Source: Hyparrhenia diplandra (Eukaryota; Streptophyta; Magnoliopsida; Poales; Poaceae). Taken from it: a stretch of DNA of 64,000 bases. The notes under the pieces were generated by a model, which searched no databases, was not told where the DNA came from, and was given only the letters and a program-made list of their open reading frames with translations. The position numbers and the translations under genes are program-made. How positions within the stretch are numbered: the first letter of the stretch is position 1; each line of letters starts with the position of its first letter. Of the stretch, positions 23,826 through 35,833 are shown in pieces. Where the stretch lies: assembly GCA_015847255.1 (NCBI GenBank), contig JADLZK010008407.1:62001-126000 (forward strand), written 5' to 3'.

Positions 23826-23974
23826 TAAGGGTGCAAAGGGGTTACCTCTAGGTGCACCTCCAAACTTCTCGCTCAAATATTTGTACTATTTCTTCAAAAA
23901 TTGGATAGTCAAGCACAAATATTTGAACTAAATAGGTTTGAGACGCACTTAATTATCTTCAATTTGCACCCCTA
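23826..23974. mobile_element. hAT-like MITE at the Helitron 3' boundary (149 bp)
   Basis: The ends TAAGGGTGCAAA and TTTGCACCCCTA are inverted repeats matching at 11 of 12 bases. Eight-base flanks AGTATATG (23,818-23,825) and TATATATG (23,975-23,982) agree at six positions, as for an old hAT target duplication. The element sits almost exactly at the Helitron CTAG terminus, so it landed in the few target bases right of the Helitron or overlapping its last two bases. No coding capacity. Confidence 0.6.
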
Positions 23975-24366
23975 TATATATGTGCAAGAAGTTGGGAATG
24001 TATCCGGTGCAAACCAACCCTCCGTGCGTAAGTTTTTGCACCGACAGAAAAACTTTTAGTTTGCACTAGTGGATATCGTGTACCGCAGCTTTTACGATTC
24101 AAATCAGGAAACAAACAAGTGGTCAAGACCGGTTTTAAAAGCTACTAATAAGCAGCTCTTATAACAATAATCAACACACCATACACTAGTACTACATCCA
24201 CAACTCCATCTATGCTAGCTTGCATTAATTTTTTTCGAGACTGCCGCCGCGCTGCGTATTTCATTAAGCAGGAGAAAACAAAACAAAGAGTTCGGACACG
24301 GTAACCATGTAGTTACCGACACACAACCTAAGCACTACTGGATTTCTGAACGTGCGATTACATTCT

Positions 24367-27300
24367 TCAAAACTTTTTTGCTACCGATGGTGGGAAAGAA
24401 GTACTATGCCTCAACCAAAACCAAGAACTCCGCGAGCCTCTTGTTGCCTGTCGAGCACCACAAGGTGGCCTCTTCCTTGATTCCCGAAAGTGCCGGGGAC
24501 GTAGGAGGAAGCGCCCTGAGTCAAAAGTCCCGCGTTGCGCTCTTTCCATAAGAGCCAACCCACGAGGAAGAAGACGGAGTCGAATCCTCGACGCAAAGGT
24601 TTTGGAACCCCCTTGCGACTCCGCCAGCCCACCACACCACGAAGTCCTCTTCTTGCACCGAGATGACACCAAGAAGATGAATTCTACGCTCAAGACAATA
24701 TGCCAAACCTCCCTGCTTTCAGGGACACCCCAAGAGGATGTGGTGGATCGTTTCGTGGTTCGGTCACAAAAGATACTGAACATTGGAATCTCAGAGACCG
24801 CGGTTTCGGTGACGGTCGGCAAAGTCAACATCTTCCATGCATAGCCACCAAAAGAAGAAACGAACCCTCGGGGCGGAGCCGCGACCTTCCACGGTTGTGT
24901 AGCGCCGTAATCGGTGAGGAGCCCAAGAACATAGCCCCGTAAGCCGACGCCGCCAGTACCGACCATCATTCGTGAGTCTCCGGGAGAAAGTATCCGGCCG
25001 GTCCCCGGCCGAACGCCATCAAGCAAATCACATAGCGTCGAACTCATCCTGCAGGCGTGAGGAGATAGGACCCCTTATGTGTCGGATCCGTGAATCTTGG
25101 TGCATTGCTTGGGCTACCGTAGTCCCCAACGCCTAGAGGGAACGACCTGGAATAGAGTAGGAACAATCGACGGATGCCAAAGCCATGAATCCGGTTGTCG
25201 GTCCGAGAAGAATATGGACTCCCCATTGCCAACGGTAATCTTTCGGCCGCTGAAAAAGAGCCACCGCCGCGCTCCGCTTTGGATCGGCCGGCGCCCAAAA
25301 AAGACGCCAAGGCCGCGCCACACCCAACGTGTGCCCCGCCGCGATCCCAACACGCCGCAGTCGAGACCCCGTACCCCACCAAGAAACCGGGGCGACACAC
25401 CTTCGGCCAGGCCAACTTGCACTTCCCCTCGCCGCCACCACCTCAGCTCCGCCCGGATAAATCCACGGCGGTACTCATCAATCTCGCGAGCGCCGGCGAG
25501 ATAAGCACAAGACCATAGCGACATGGATGGGAATGGCGCATGAGTGGCTTTCGCTAATGCCGTGCGTCCCCGCAGATTCAAAGATGTTTCCTTTCCAACT
25601 TGGGGAGGCGTGAGGCAACCATATCAATCAAGAATTGCTCTTCGACCTCTTGAGGTTGCGAACTGAAAGTGGAATACCAAGGTAACGGCATGGCAGCTGC
25701 TGAACCCGACAGGAGAGGGCCCTCTGTATACAGCTGAAATGTACATCCTCGCAATGCAAAGGGATTGCGATACTCTTGTCAAGGTTTGAAAATAAGCCCG
25801 ATGCCAAACCAAAGATGGAGAGGATCGCCATGATCGGCCCCTCAGCCGCGTGATCATCCGGTCTCACAAATGAGAACCACATCATCCGCATACGACATCG
25901 ACCCAATGATTTACCGAAGACCGGCAAAGGGGAGAGGTATCCCGGCTGCTCCGCCCATCCCAAGATACGATTGAGGGCCTCCATTGCAGCACGAACATCA
26001 TTGAGAGAGAGGGTCCCCTTGCCGCAGACACGCAGCATGACAAATACGTCTTCCAGCGAGCCGTTGAGAAGGATTTTAGTGCTGGCCATGGATAGGATCG
26101 CCGAGACCCGGTTCTGCGCCACCTCCTCCCAAAACCGGAAGTCGCAAAGCATGTGGAGAAGGAACGCCCAAGCAATAGTGTCAAATGCCTTGGCAATATC
26201 CACTTTGAGAAGGATACATGGCTGTTTTGATTTATGAATTTTCCCGACGACCAACTGAACCTCTCTAAAGTTATCATGTATGCTCCTCGCCCCTAATGAA
26301 GGCCGACCGATTGCCTAACACCAAAGCATCAAGAATCAGAGCCAATCGGTTGGCCAAACACTTGGTGATCAATTTGCCGACGCTATGTATCGGTCGATAG
26401 GGCGATAATCACGTATCTCCTCCGGGGTGGTCATGCTTCCCGAGGAGGATCATATAAGCACCGATTGACATGGTGGAGGTTTCTGAAATCCTGTGCCCAA
26501 AACGCGTTAAAAGCGTTCATGATGTCCGCCTTGATAATTGACCAACAGGATTTATAAAACGGGCTGTAAAGCCATCCGCCCTGTGCTCTCTCGATGATGG
26601 CTCCCCGATAACGCCCCGCACTTCTTCTTCGATTGAAAAGGTCCCGTAGGGCCGTCAAGATTCATGGAGGGCGCAGACCAAAGCGTCGAGGTCTAGTCCT
26701 CCGGAGCGCCAAAGCAGTCCCCAAAATTCCGTTGTAGTGTTCGTATAGTGCCTCGCCATGCCTTCATCGATCGATAATGTCGGCCCCATCAACTCGGCGA
26801 TCTATGCGATTAGCGTCGTTGTGCGTGACAAGCTTTGTAGGTGGTAGAAAGCGCGTGTTGGCATTAAGCCCTCGGACATGAACCGCCGCTTCGAATCGTT
26901 GGCACGCAATTGTGCGAATGAGGGAGGCGGACCAAGCACTCGCATTTTACAACGCGCCCTCATCTGAAATTCCCAATCGCCCAAGTCCCCTTGACTCTCG
27001 ATGGCGCCAAACCGCGGGATGCACTCCCCGACCATGACAAGCTCAAGCCGATGCTTCCAACCCGTTTGGCACTCCATCTTGTCGCTCTCCGCGCCCGTTT
27101 TGCGGAGCTTAAAAAGTCCAAGACGCGCAAGGGGTCGGCACTGTGCAAATTGGACGCCCAAGCCGCGGCCACAACATCGCTGAATCCGGCACCTTAACCC
27201 AAAAAGACTCGAACCGAAATCTTTGCTTGTACTTTGTGGAGCCAAGAAGTCAGTAGGATCAACGGACAAATGATCGAGCAAATCCGAAGAAAGTGGTTTG

Positions 27301-27932
27301 AGCTGCACATTGGGGAATTGCAGAAACCAGTCCGGCGAGGCAAACAATCTGTCGAGCAACTCCATGGTTGGGTGCGCCGCTCATTGGACCAAGTGTATCG
27401 GGCGTCCACGCGGCTCGATCTCCGCAATTGCGCCGTGTTGATAAAAGTCCTAAAACGCCTCATATTGCACCGGTCTAGGCGCCCATTGTTTTTGTCACCG
27501 CCGATAAATAAGATTAAAGTCCCCCGCACCAACCATGGTCCTTGATGGGAAACCTTGAAGTTAAGGAGCTCCGCCAAGAATTGCACTTTGGCCTCATCGC
27601 ACGCGCCCATACACGCATAATAATCCACCACGCGAATGCGACTAACGAGCCCACACCGGAAGCCGCGGCCGAGACGCCGAAGCGCGGCACAATCGATTCG
27701 CGAGAACCTCCCATAAATCCCGATTCCAACCAAGGAGAACTCCACCGGCTGCCCCACTGAGGGCGTAAGCACAAAAATCATACGCAGACCCCAAGAAATT
27801 CATTTGCCGGGACGACGATCGATGGCGGAAAGTTTCGTCTCCCGGAGACGGAACAATGGCGGCGGTGGTGTGTATCGAGGAGAGTAGAAACGACATTCCT
27901 CGCGTGCTCTGTCGTTTAGGCCACGCGCACAT
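24367..27932 (-). pseudogene. LINE ORF2: endonuclease and reverse transcriptase, frame broken
   Basis: Read on the minus strand, pieces appear in ORF2 order. An AP-endonuclease-like domain lies at about 27.9-27.2 kb (GPWLVRG and, further on, ARYTWSNER, matching the TWSN signature of L1 endonucleases). A reverse transcriptase lies at about 26.9-25.6 kb, with KVDIAKAFDTIAW and the catalytic YADD box at 25,881-25,892, read as SYADDVVLI. A C-terminal zinc-knuckle/RVT-associated region lies at about 25.0-24.4 kb, with GWLLWKERNAG near 24,550. The protein would nick genomic DNA and copy the LINE RNA into the break. Several frame changes and stops interrupt it as read. The YADD residues themselves are intact. 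Confidence 0.85.
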
Positions 27933-27999
27933 TCCACACGATGTAGCATAAGTTGTGTGTCATTGTGAGACAATTTTGCGACGGAGGCGACACATATCA

Positions 28000-30890
28000 A
28001 GCCTCATCAAGGCCCTCCAGATTAAGGTCCATGGATGAGAGATCAAATGCTCCATCCAGCAAGATCTCATATCGGCGCCGCTTTGATTCGAACATGCCAT
28101 GCTTAAAGGTTGCCCGCACCTTGTCTTCAATGGTTCGGTGACTCTCCCCGCTCGACATGGACACGGTTTGCTTGAACAACGCAGCCTCGTGCTTGTAAGG
28201 TGGCGTTTGTCGCCCGCGGGCCGGGCGATGCGCGCCGCTTACGCGCCGACGAATGATTGGAAGCCGGTGTCGCGGCGCCCTCGGCGCCCCTGACTTGATG
28301 ATCGGGCGGCGGTAATGGTACACAAATCCGCCCTCGATCTCCGCCGCTGAGGCAATTGCCCTCGCCGGTTTTCATCTTCCGACGGCGGTAACGGCGGCTC
28401 CCCACCATCCTGAACGTAGGTAAGGGGCCAGTGCTTGCGGTGAGGGTGGGTGCGTACGAGGCCGAGGTGGGCCAGCCGCATACGCCACATCCGCCCCACC
28501 AACTCGAGCCGTCGAGGTTGAGACCGGTCCATGAGCACCTCCCCGGGCGGCGAAGCCCGGCCGAGCATAATGCCAGCTTGGACCACCCATCATAGTCGCG
28601 GTGGGTTCCCGCGAGCGCCCATCGCAGGAAGGAGCGCCGCGGCGCCACAGACAAAGAATGCGCCCCACAAATCCCCCGCTTCCCCGAAATCGGTGACCTT
28701 CAGACGACGAAGCGCCAGGATCGCAACCCGATCGCATTGGCAGGGGAGTCCACCGCAGCGCTGTTCGCCGGCCGATGCCGCAAGATGATCACCCGCATCG
28801 GCCGAAGTCGTAGGGGAGTCACCCGCACACACTTCCGGCGGGCGCATGGGGAGGCGGGGGGCGTGACACGCTCCAACGACCACACGGCGCAGCGGCGGGT
28901 GAACGGAGGAGTGCTGAATATGAGGTTGTTCTCTCGACGTAGCCACTTCCCAAACGAATCATCGAAGAGCTCACATTGGGGAAGGATTGAAGTCATCTTC
29001 GGTGCCCGGCCCAAAGATGCCTGGCCATCTCCATGGGGAGCACCATCTCCACGACGCCCGTAACCCGGCCACACCCGCCCCTGCACCGATGATCCCAGCA
29101 ATTCAGCATACACAAGTCACTTTGACCGAAGCAGATATAACACCCTGTGCCCCGAGAACGTTCCATATCGCCACCGTCATGGGCTCTTGGATATACATGT
29201 ATTGCGTCTCCAATCGAACGGGGATGGAGGCACCACGCAGTGACAAAAATTCAACGCCATCATCAATTTTGGAATGTCCTACGCTCGCCGGACATATTCA
29301 TGCGAAGGTGCACACGGTGTGCGAATGGCTTTCGCGCCGTGGTCGTTCCGGAGGCGCCCGGCACCGACGGATGGCCACCCGGCACCGGGAAACGAAATGT
29401 CTCGAGGCATGGCAAGGCGACGCGACGCCCGTGGCCTCCAGATCGTGAGAAAGCGCCGCCCGGTGCCTCGCCCTGGGACGTTCATGCAGCGAGACGCGAT
29501 CGATCGGCGCCATGCTGACCGAACGAGAAATCCTCCGGTTCATGGCGCCGCACCATCACCTCATGGGCCGTGAGGCGTAGAAATCGAAGCAGTAGGCGTA
29601 GATGTCATCGACCGTCACCGGAAGGCGAGTGCCCCCAACCAAAGCGTCGCGGCGAGATCAAGGTCCTCCTGGGCGGCCCGGATCTCGAGTGCACGGTACC
29701 ACCGGCAAAGGGATGTTGGGCAGCCCGCCCGGCACCGTGAATCCGGATGTCTTTGACGGAAGGCGTGGCGTGGCGGCGGCGAGGCGTCGTTGTAGAGCCC
29801 GGCGGCAGGGGCGCCCTATGATGCTGCACGGCGGCGAGGGCGCGCCGAGTGGAAGAGAGGGGACGAGCCCGGCAGAAGCCCCCAGCTGCGCCCCTACGCG
29901 AAGATGTGCCGGCGCCGGGCGCTGCGGCCCTCCCCGGGAGGAAGAAGCGGGCGCGCTTCACATGCGCCTCGCCCGGCAACAGCTGAGGCGAGGAGACCGC
30001 GGTGTCCCTCACCAAAAGCGGCGATAGCATCTCGGCGGGAAGGTGCACGCCCGCCCCTAATGTGGTCAGTCCCTCAAGCAGTTGAAGCAAAAGTCCATTC
30101 AGCTCCGGAGAGCACCGGCCCCGGTGACGCGTGGCGGCGGCGGCGTTCGACCAAAAGCGTCGGTGACCACGAGGAAAGAAGCCCTCGGAATCCATGGCCG
30201 CGCGGCGCGGTCGCGATGAGGCGAACGCTGGCGAGCCGGAAGCGGGAAACGCTTGAGGAGGTCGCGGCGGCAGCGGACCGGCCCATAGCAAAGCGGGCCC
30301 GGCGGAGGTCATCAGCGCGTTGGGCGTCGCCCGAGGCGAGCCTCCCCACGGCCACGCTTTGCGGTGGCGACGCGAGACGCCGGCGCTTCTCTTCGGGTTC
30401 CGCGGCCGCCTTCCCCTTGTCGGTAGGCGGTCGAGGGGACGGGCGCCCGGCCCTCCGCCCCGCTGCCGTTGAGTCCGAGGGAAGCCTCCGAGTCACCGAG
30501 GACAAGCTTGTCCCCGTGACCGCGGCCGAGGCAACCCGGAGACTCTGCATCGCCGTCCTCCTCACCGACGAAGCCGGAAAGCCTCCTCCACCAAGATGTC
30601 GCCCGCAGCACGCCCCATCGAGCTCGCCTCCACCACCGAAGGCGGAGGCGAGGAGTTGCTCGTCCTCAACTTGCCGAGCCTGTGAGCGCGCGGCCGATTT
30701 AGGAGGAGGCGCCTGCCATGGCAGATCTCGACAGATCAGAGCGGCCACGGGAAGAACGAGGGGAGAGGGGAGGAAGGGATTGAGGGGTGGTGGTGCGACG
30801 GATGGTCGGGAGCTGGGGAAGGTAGGGTGGTGTGGAGGCGGCCGAGGGTGGGGTGGAAGCGAGGGAACGGTGGCCGCGCCCGGCAAGGCA
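28000..30890 (-). pseudogene. LINE 5' region with ORF1 remnants
   Basis: This GC-rich 2.9 kb lies upstream of ORF2 inside the LINE, where plant L1 elements keep ORF1 (an RNA-binding protein). Several long minus-strand frames are open (30,074-30,886; 29,605-30,312; 28,127-28,654), rich in Pro, Arg and Ala. I cannot point to the usual CCHC zinc knuckle with confidence. The long plus-strand frame at 29,904-30,893 is its shadow. Position is the main evidence. Confidence 0.5.
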
Positions 30891-32692
30891 TAGCTTGCAG
30901 CAGCAGATGTTAAATGGCAGATCGATCCCCATCGGACATGCTAAGAAACTTATTACCCACCTCGATCTGCACTCGAAATGAACATGGAAAACTAAATAAT
31001 CAAAGCAATGGTGATCGATGATATTTTTGTGGATCGTATATGAACAATTGCAGTTGTCAATGTGTTTTATGTGAACCTTCAAAAAGGTATATATACTTGT
31101 AGCCTAAAAGGTGCATTGCTGACTTTTGACACCCAAACGGCAGCAATAATCCAAATCAAGCCACCCCCAAATACAGCCTGCATGCCTAACCAGCTTTTTA
31201 CAATATAAATTTTCACGGCCAACGAGCTACAAGATGCATGGTGAAAAAAAAGATGGGCATGTGGGCATGTGCTCCTCTCTCTCGACCATCAGGATCATTC
31301 AGTGTGTCCAAGCATGCAATGCAGCTCGATCGATCACTGCGCTGGCAAAAGCGTTTTCCTACGATATTCTCTAGGTTTTGTCGATGGAGCCACTACAGCT
31401 ACAGTTGTGTGGATAAAAAGAAAACTCGTGAAAGGACAGTATTCGTTGCTCATACGACTGTCCTTGATCGTCATCGTTAACTGATCCGGCTGAACGACAA
31501 TCGAGTTTAGTACAAATCATCGATCCCATGCATGTTTTTTTTCACAAAGTTGCAGTCGACAAATGAGCGATCGAGATCGATTGAGAGCAAGTGTTATGGA
31601 TACGCCGGCTCACCGGCTGCAAGAAGCCCCAGATCATCCAAGGTAGCGGCGGACTCCACTGATGTTTAATGCTTTACTATGATGTGGAAGAACCGGAGTG
31701 GAGGAACAACATGCATAGGGTCATTTCGCTGGGTGTATGCCGGCGTTTCACATTCGCCAGCTTCATTCTCTCTCATGCACACGGCGGATTTCGCATGCTT
31801 CGTCGCCGATCATAATACCACGCTTTCTGATCATGAGTACATATATGAAAGTAATATTACGTACGTACCCGGCCGGTGGGGTGATGGGGTGACCAAGCAA
31901 GTCAAGTCAAGAGACTCAAGATGCATGATGAACAACTGTTAGTTTTAGCTGATAACAACTAAACCATGCATGGGACCAAATAAATTAAAGAACGATGACG
32001 ATGCGTATGGGACCAAATAGCGTATGTCTATGACCAAATAGTTGGAATAGAGTGATGTATCTATCATTCTTGTGAAAAATCTATGGACGTCGACGCTGAA
32101 TACATGCATGAATCGGTGATATGATAATTACATACATGACGATCGATGATCATGATCATACATGCATGATGCACCCACCACCCGACCACACCAACCGTAC
32201 GTACCCTTGAAACCGCTAGCACGTAGAATTCATGGTTGGGTTGATCTTGTCCTTGTTGCATGGTCCTCGCCATTGTCTACGACGCTGAATGAATCGTCCA
32301 TCGGCCGGCCGGCCATCTGTTTTATTGTGTCTCGATCGATCGTGTACCCGGCCGGTAGGTTCGGTCGGGCAATGCAATGCACAGCCGACAGAGCCGGCCG
32401 GCGGCCTTAACTGACGAAACCGCATCGACCGGTATGTATGGATTGGTTTGGTTTGGCCTAGCTTATAGCTTTGGAAAACGACATGTTCTGGCTGGGACAA
32501 AGTCTTGTTCCATCTGTATTGGAAACGGAGGGACAAACCAGAGTTAACGCTGCCGATGTGGACAACTTAGTTATTAATTGACCTCATCGTTTTGATGGTC
32601 ATAGAGAGGAAACCATGCATCCGACACGATGGATCAAAGGTTTGAAGATCATGAATCTATAGTTGTCCCATGACATGCAGGAATTTTGCGCT

Positions 32693-32745
32693 TGTTCAAG
32701 ATTTTTTTTTTTTTTTTTTTTTTGAGTAAGCATGTTCAAGATTTT
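32693..32745 (-). mobile_element. Micro-retroposition scar: poly-T with 13-bp target repeat
   Basis: TGTTCAAGATTTT occurs at 32,693-32,705 and again at 32,733-32,745. Between the copies lies only a T-run followed by GAGTAAGCA. Read on the minus strand this is TGCTTACTC followed by poly-A, the shape of an extremely 5'-truncated LINE or SINE insertion made by target-primed reverse transcription. Confidence 0.7.
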
Positions 32746-35176
32746 GATCCGGCCAGGTCACCATGCAACATGCATTTGATCACTTTGTGGTGGGGCCAAC
32801 AGTGATAGCACATCCTCCTTGTTTCGAATTGGGCCGATCAGCCTGGATAAAACTACTACTTATGGATCAGATTATGTAACCCAGATGCTTAACGGCCCAT
32901 TGTGGCCCCAGATGAGCCTATGGTCAGAGACTGGGCCAGGGACACGCTGTCGCTGCAGACATGCATTCTGCTCTGTTTTGGCGTAGTAGTAGTACTGCAA
33001 ACTGTGGCCTCCTGCAAGTCAGTGTCCCCATCGGCCCAAACCGATCTCTTCACAATAATCTACAGTAGACACCAAGACTATTACTGTACAAAGTACAATC
33101 TAACAATCCACACCTACCTCTAGCTTGCAGCAGTTTGTTAAAATAATGGCATATGAACTTTGAAAATAATTAAGCATGCATCGTGATGACATCTTTTTGT
33201 CATAGCTATCAATGTCTATAGCTCAATTTTCAACCTCAACAAAGATATATTTGTAGACCACAAAAAGCTTTCCTCCGTTCCAAATTGTAGTTGGCTTTTG
33301 GCTTTTACGGAATACATTGATTTTCTTTACATGCTGCAGTTATCTGTATATGCAGATACATAGAAAAACAAATGGATACAGAAAAGCTAAAGTAACTACA
33401 ATTGAGATTGAAAAGAAATACTAAGTGCATTATTGCAGACTTTTGACAATAATCAATGTTGCCACCCAAACCATCTTTTGACAACCTATTTTTTTTCACG
33501 ACCAACGATCCACAAGATCAAGATGGAATATGCATGGACAAAGATGTGCAACGAGAACACACCACCGTACAATAATGCATGCAAAGTATGCAAACTAGAA
33601 ATGGACATCAGTACATGTGCTCGATCTGCTCTCCCCAGATTTGTGTCGCGCTACTTTTTGGGTAGCTAGGCTTGACGCAGCATGGCCGTCCCTAATTAAA
33701 CAACTAATCGCTTCAATTAGATGGACAATTAGCAGTGGCTAATCACTATAATTAATTAGTAGAGTCCCAGGCAGATCGATCTGTTGCCCTTGAACATATA
33801 TGCATGCGTTCTGCTGTGCTGGGCGGGACTGCTCTATCTCTGCTTCTGGTTCTGCAGCTTCACTCTAAATTCGTTAGTGAAACACATCAATTCCACACAA
33901 AAACACAATTTTTGGCCGGAGGCCGTAACAAATTACAATCTGTACATATTATAGTTTTTTTACGTAATCTGTACATATTATAGTTGATAGCGCGATCGAG
34001 TAGCAAGCATTCGATCTCGTGAGAAGTCTATATATGACGACGCTGATGAATGCATGCATGCATATATGAATCGGTGATATAATGCACTCACCACCCGACC
34101 GCAACAACACCCTTTAATTTGCTAGTACGTGTACGTACGTAAATAGTACAAGTACGAATGAATTCATGGATGCTTTAATTATGCTTAGATTGATCTTATG
34201 TCGTTCATTCGTTCTTGGCCAGTGCCATGGATCGGAAGAGGATGAATGAAACAGTAATAATGGATCGAGACGAGAGCTAGGTAGCCTAGCTACTAGTAGG
34301 CCTATATAAGAGAGGCGCTAGCGGTCCTGCGCGACGACGACGACGACGACCAGCCAGTCCCGGCACGTACGCGCACGCGCACGGACGCAGGAATCGAATG
34401 GAATTCGGTGCACGCATTGCATGCAATGCAAGGCCCCCATGCCAGCGTGGCCCCGATGGACATGATGAGGTTGGGTTGGGTCGGGCAATCATATGATGCA
34501 GATTAATTAAAATGGCAGCAGAATGCCGACGCAGTCTTAAATGTAGGTAAAAAATAAAGCAATTCAGCGGTTTAGATATGCATTCTTGAGGCGATTTTTG
34601 GCTGATTTACGCCCATGGTAGAATAATAAACAAAGCGTCTTCTGATTAATACGATGTGGCGTCGTATCCGTCCCAAAAATTTTGGCCAAAATTTTTGAGT
34701 CTTAAACCACCCTCAGCCCACAGAGCTGCCCGTGGCCGGCCTTAACTGATCGATGAACCGGCATCTATCCCATCGACTGGTATGGTTTCCCTTCATGGTT
34801 GCCTAGCTAGCTTTGGAAAACGATGGACATGCTTGGTGCACAGTCCTGTACTGGTATCCGATCCATCTATACTGGAGGGACAGCAAGTTATAACGCTGCC
34901 TCGCTCTTGGTTGTGATCGACTGATGAGGGATGATGGTCTGGTCCATGGCCTAGAGAGTGTCGTAGAGGAACCGATATATATCGAACGTACGTCGGCTGT
35001 ATGCTGCTGGTTGCTGTACGTGCCACGCTTTCTGGTCCAGTCCATCAACTGTGGGGCGGACGGCAGATGCACGCCCGCCCTCGTAAAAAAAACACGACCG
35101 GACTATTGGCTGGCACTGATATCATGTGCTGTGCCCCTGCAGTGGGTAGTGTCGAGTACTCTCTCTTCATTCGAAT

Positions 35177-35233
35177 TCCCAAACTACGTTCTTCTCAAAA
35201 AAAAAAAAAAAAAAAAAAATCCCAAACTACGTT
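35177..35233 (+). mobile_element. Micro-retroposition scar: poly-A with 14-bp target repeat
   Basis: TCCCAAACTACGTT occurs at 35,177-35,190 and 35,220-35,233. The insert between is CTTCTC followed by 23 A residues. This is the mirror image of the scar at 32,693, with a similar CT-rich end just before the A tail (CTTCTC here, CTTACTC there), which suggests related source elements. Confidence 0.75.
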
Positions 35234-35833
35234 ACATCTACAAATAAGTTTGTAGATAATAACCGATGCGCGGTGCTGCATTTTGAATTATTAATTGGTA
35301 GGAGAACATTGAGTTTGGGTTTGGAAAAAGGAAACCTTACGTTTCAACGTACTCCCGCCCGGCTTTGCAATACCTCTACTTCATGTGTGTTTATGCATGA
35401 TAGTCGTCGTTGGCACCAAGAAGCAGTAGCAGCTTAATTAGTTTTTTAGTAGCGCCCTTCCAGCCGTTGATCATTTCAAATTCAGGATGCAGCAGGTCAG
35501 GTCTCCTAGTGTGCGCTGACATTGACAGCATCAGTATATATATATCCTCCTTTGTCTCAAATTGCATTGGGACAAGTCGCCTGAATAATGCGACATTTAC
35601 GGATCAGCTCATGTGGTCAGTGACTGACGAGGAGAGACCGAGAGAGAAACGCTCACATGAATTTTATTTATTTATGCAGACCAGAGAATAGTTTTACAAA
35701 AAACTTATGTCAAAAAAAAAATAGTTTAAAAAAACGTAAAGAGGGACGAAAACTCTGTGCACGTGTTTCGGAGTCAGTGTCTCCAACGGCCCAAACCGAT
35801 CTCGAACCCCGGCCCGACTCCACCGATCCCGGA

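Larger units (their letters stand above)
24225..30890 (-). mobile_element. Near full-length LINE (L1-type plant), 6.67 kb, minus strand
   Basis: The insert is flanked by the nine-base repeat TAGCTTGCA (24,216-24,224 and 30,891-30,899). Copy 1 of the duplicated block carries the matching site once (CAGCTTGCAG, near 10,862). At the left flank a T-rich stretch (TTAATTTTTTT) is the reversed A-tail, so the element reads right to left. The GC-rich 5' and ORF1 region occupies about 28.0-30.9 kb and ORF2 about 24.4-27.9 kb. Target-primed retrotransposition explains the tail and the variable-length target repeat. Confidence 0.9.
11159..31173. repeat. Tandem duplication, copy 2, split by nested insertions
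   Basis: Copy 2 of the 1.23 kb block survives in four pieces: 11,159-11,207, 12,583-13,283, about 23,975-24,224 and 30,891-31,173. Each gap is a separate insertion: a CACTA element at 11,208, a Helitron at 13,284 with a MITE at its far end, and a LINE at 24,225. Joined, the pieces follow copy 1 base for base apart from point differences and small indels. All these insertions are therefore younger than the duplication. Confidence 0.9.
30891..35830. repeat. Older diverged tandem duplication (units about 2.2 and 2.7 kb)
   Basis: Unit 1 starts TAGCTTGCAGCAG at 30,891 and unit 2 starts TAGCTTGCAGCAG at 33,121. Order is kept through both. TGCATTGCTGACTTTTGAC matches TGCATTATTGCAGACTTTTGAC near 33,427, and CGGCCAACGAGC...ACAAGAT matches near 33,500. 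GAATCGGTGATAT with CACCCACCACCCGACC appears at 32,111 and 34,068, CGGCCTTAACTGA at 32,401 and 34,737, and AGCTTTGGAAAACGA at 32,467 and 34,809. CGGCCCAAACCGATCTC appears at 33,033 and 35,788. Unit 2 also shares ACCGTACAATAATGCATGC and CGCTACTTTTTGGGTAGCTAGGC-type sequence with the 9.5-9.7 kb block, so all belong to one family. No gene is recognised in the units. Confidence 0.75.

Noticed and set aside
29904..30893. Long plus-strand frame of 329 codons
   Set aside because: It is antisense to the LINE 5' region, in GC-rich DNA with few stops, and shows no domain. It is a shadow frame.
35196..35220. Simple poly-A microsatellite
   Set aside because: The 14-base direct repeats flanking it show that it arrived by insertion, so a slippage origin is less likely.
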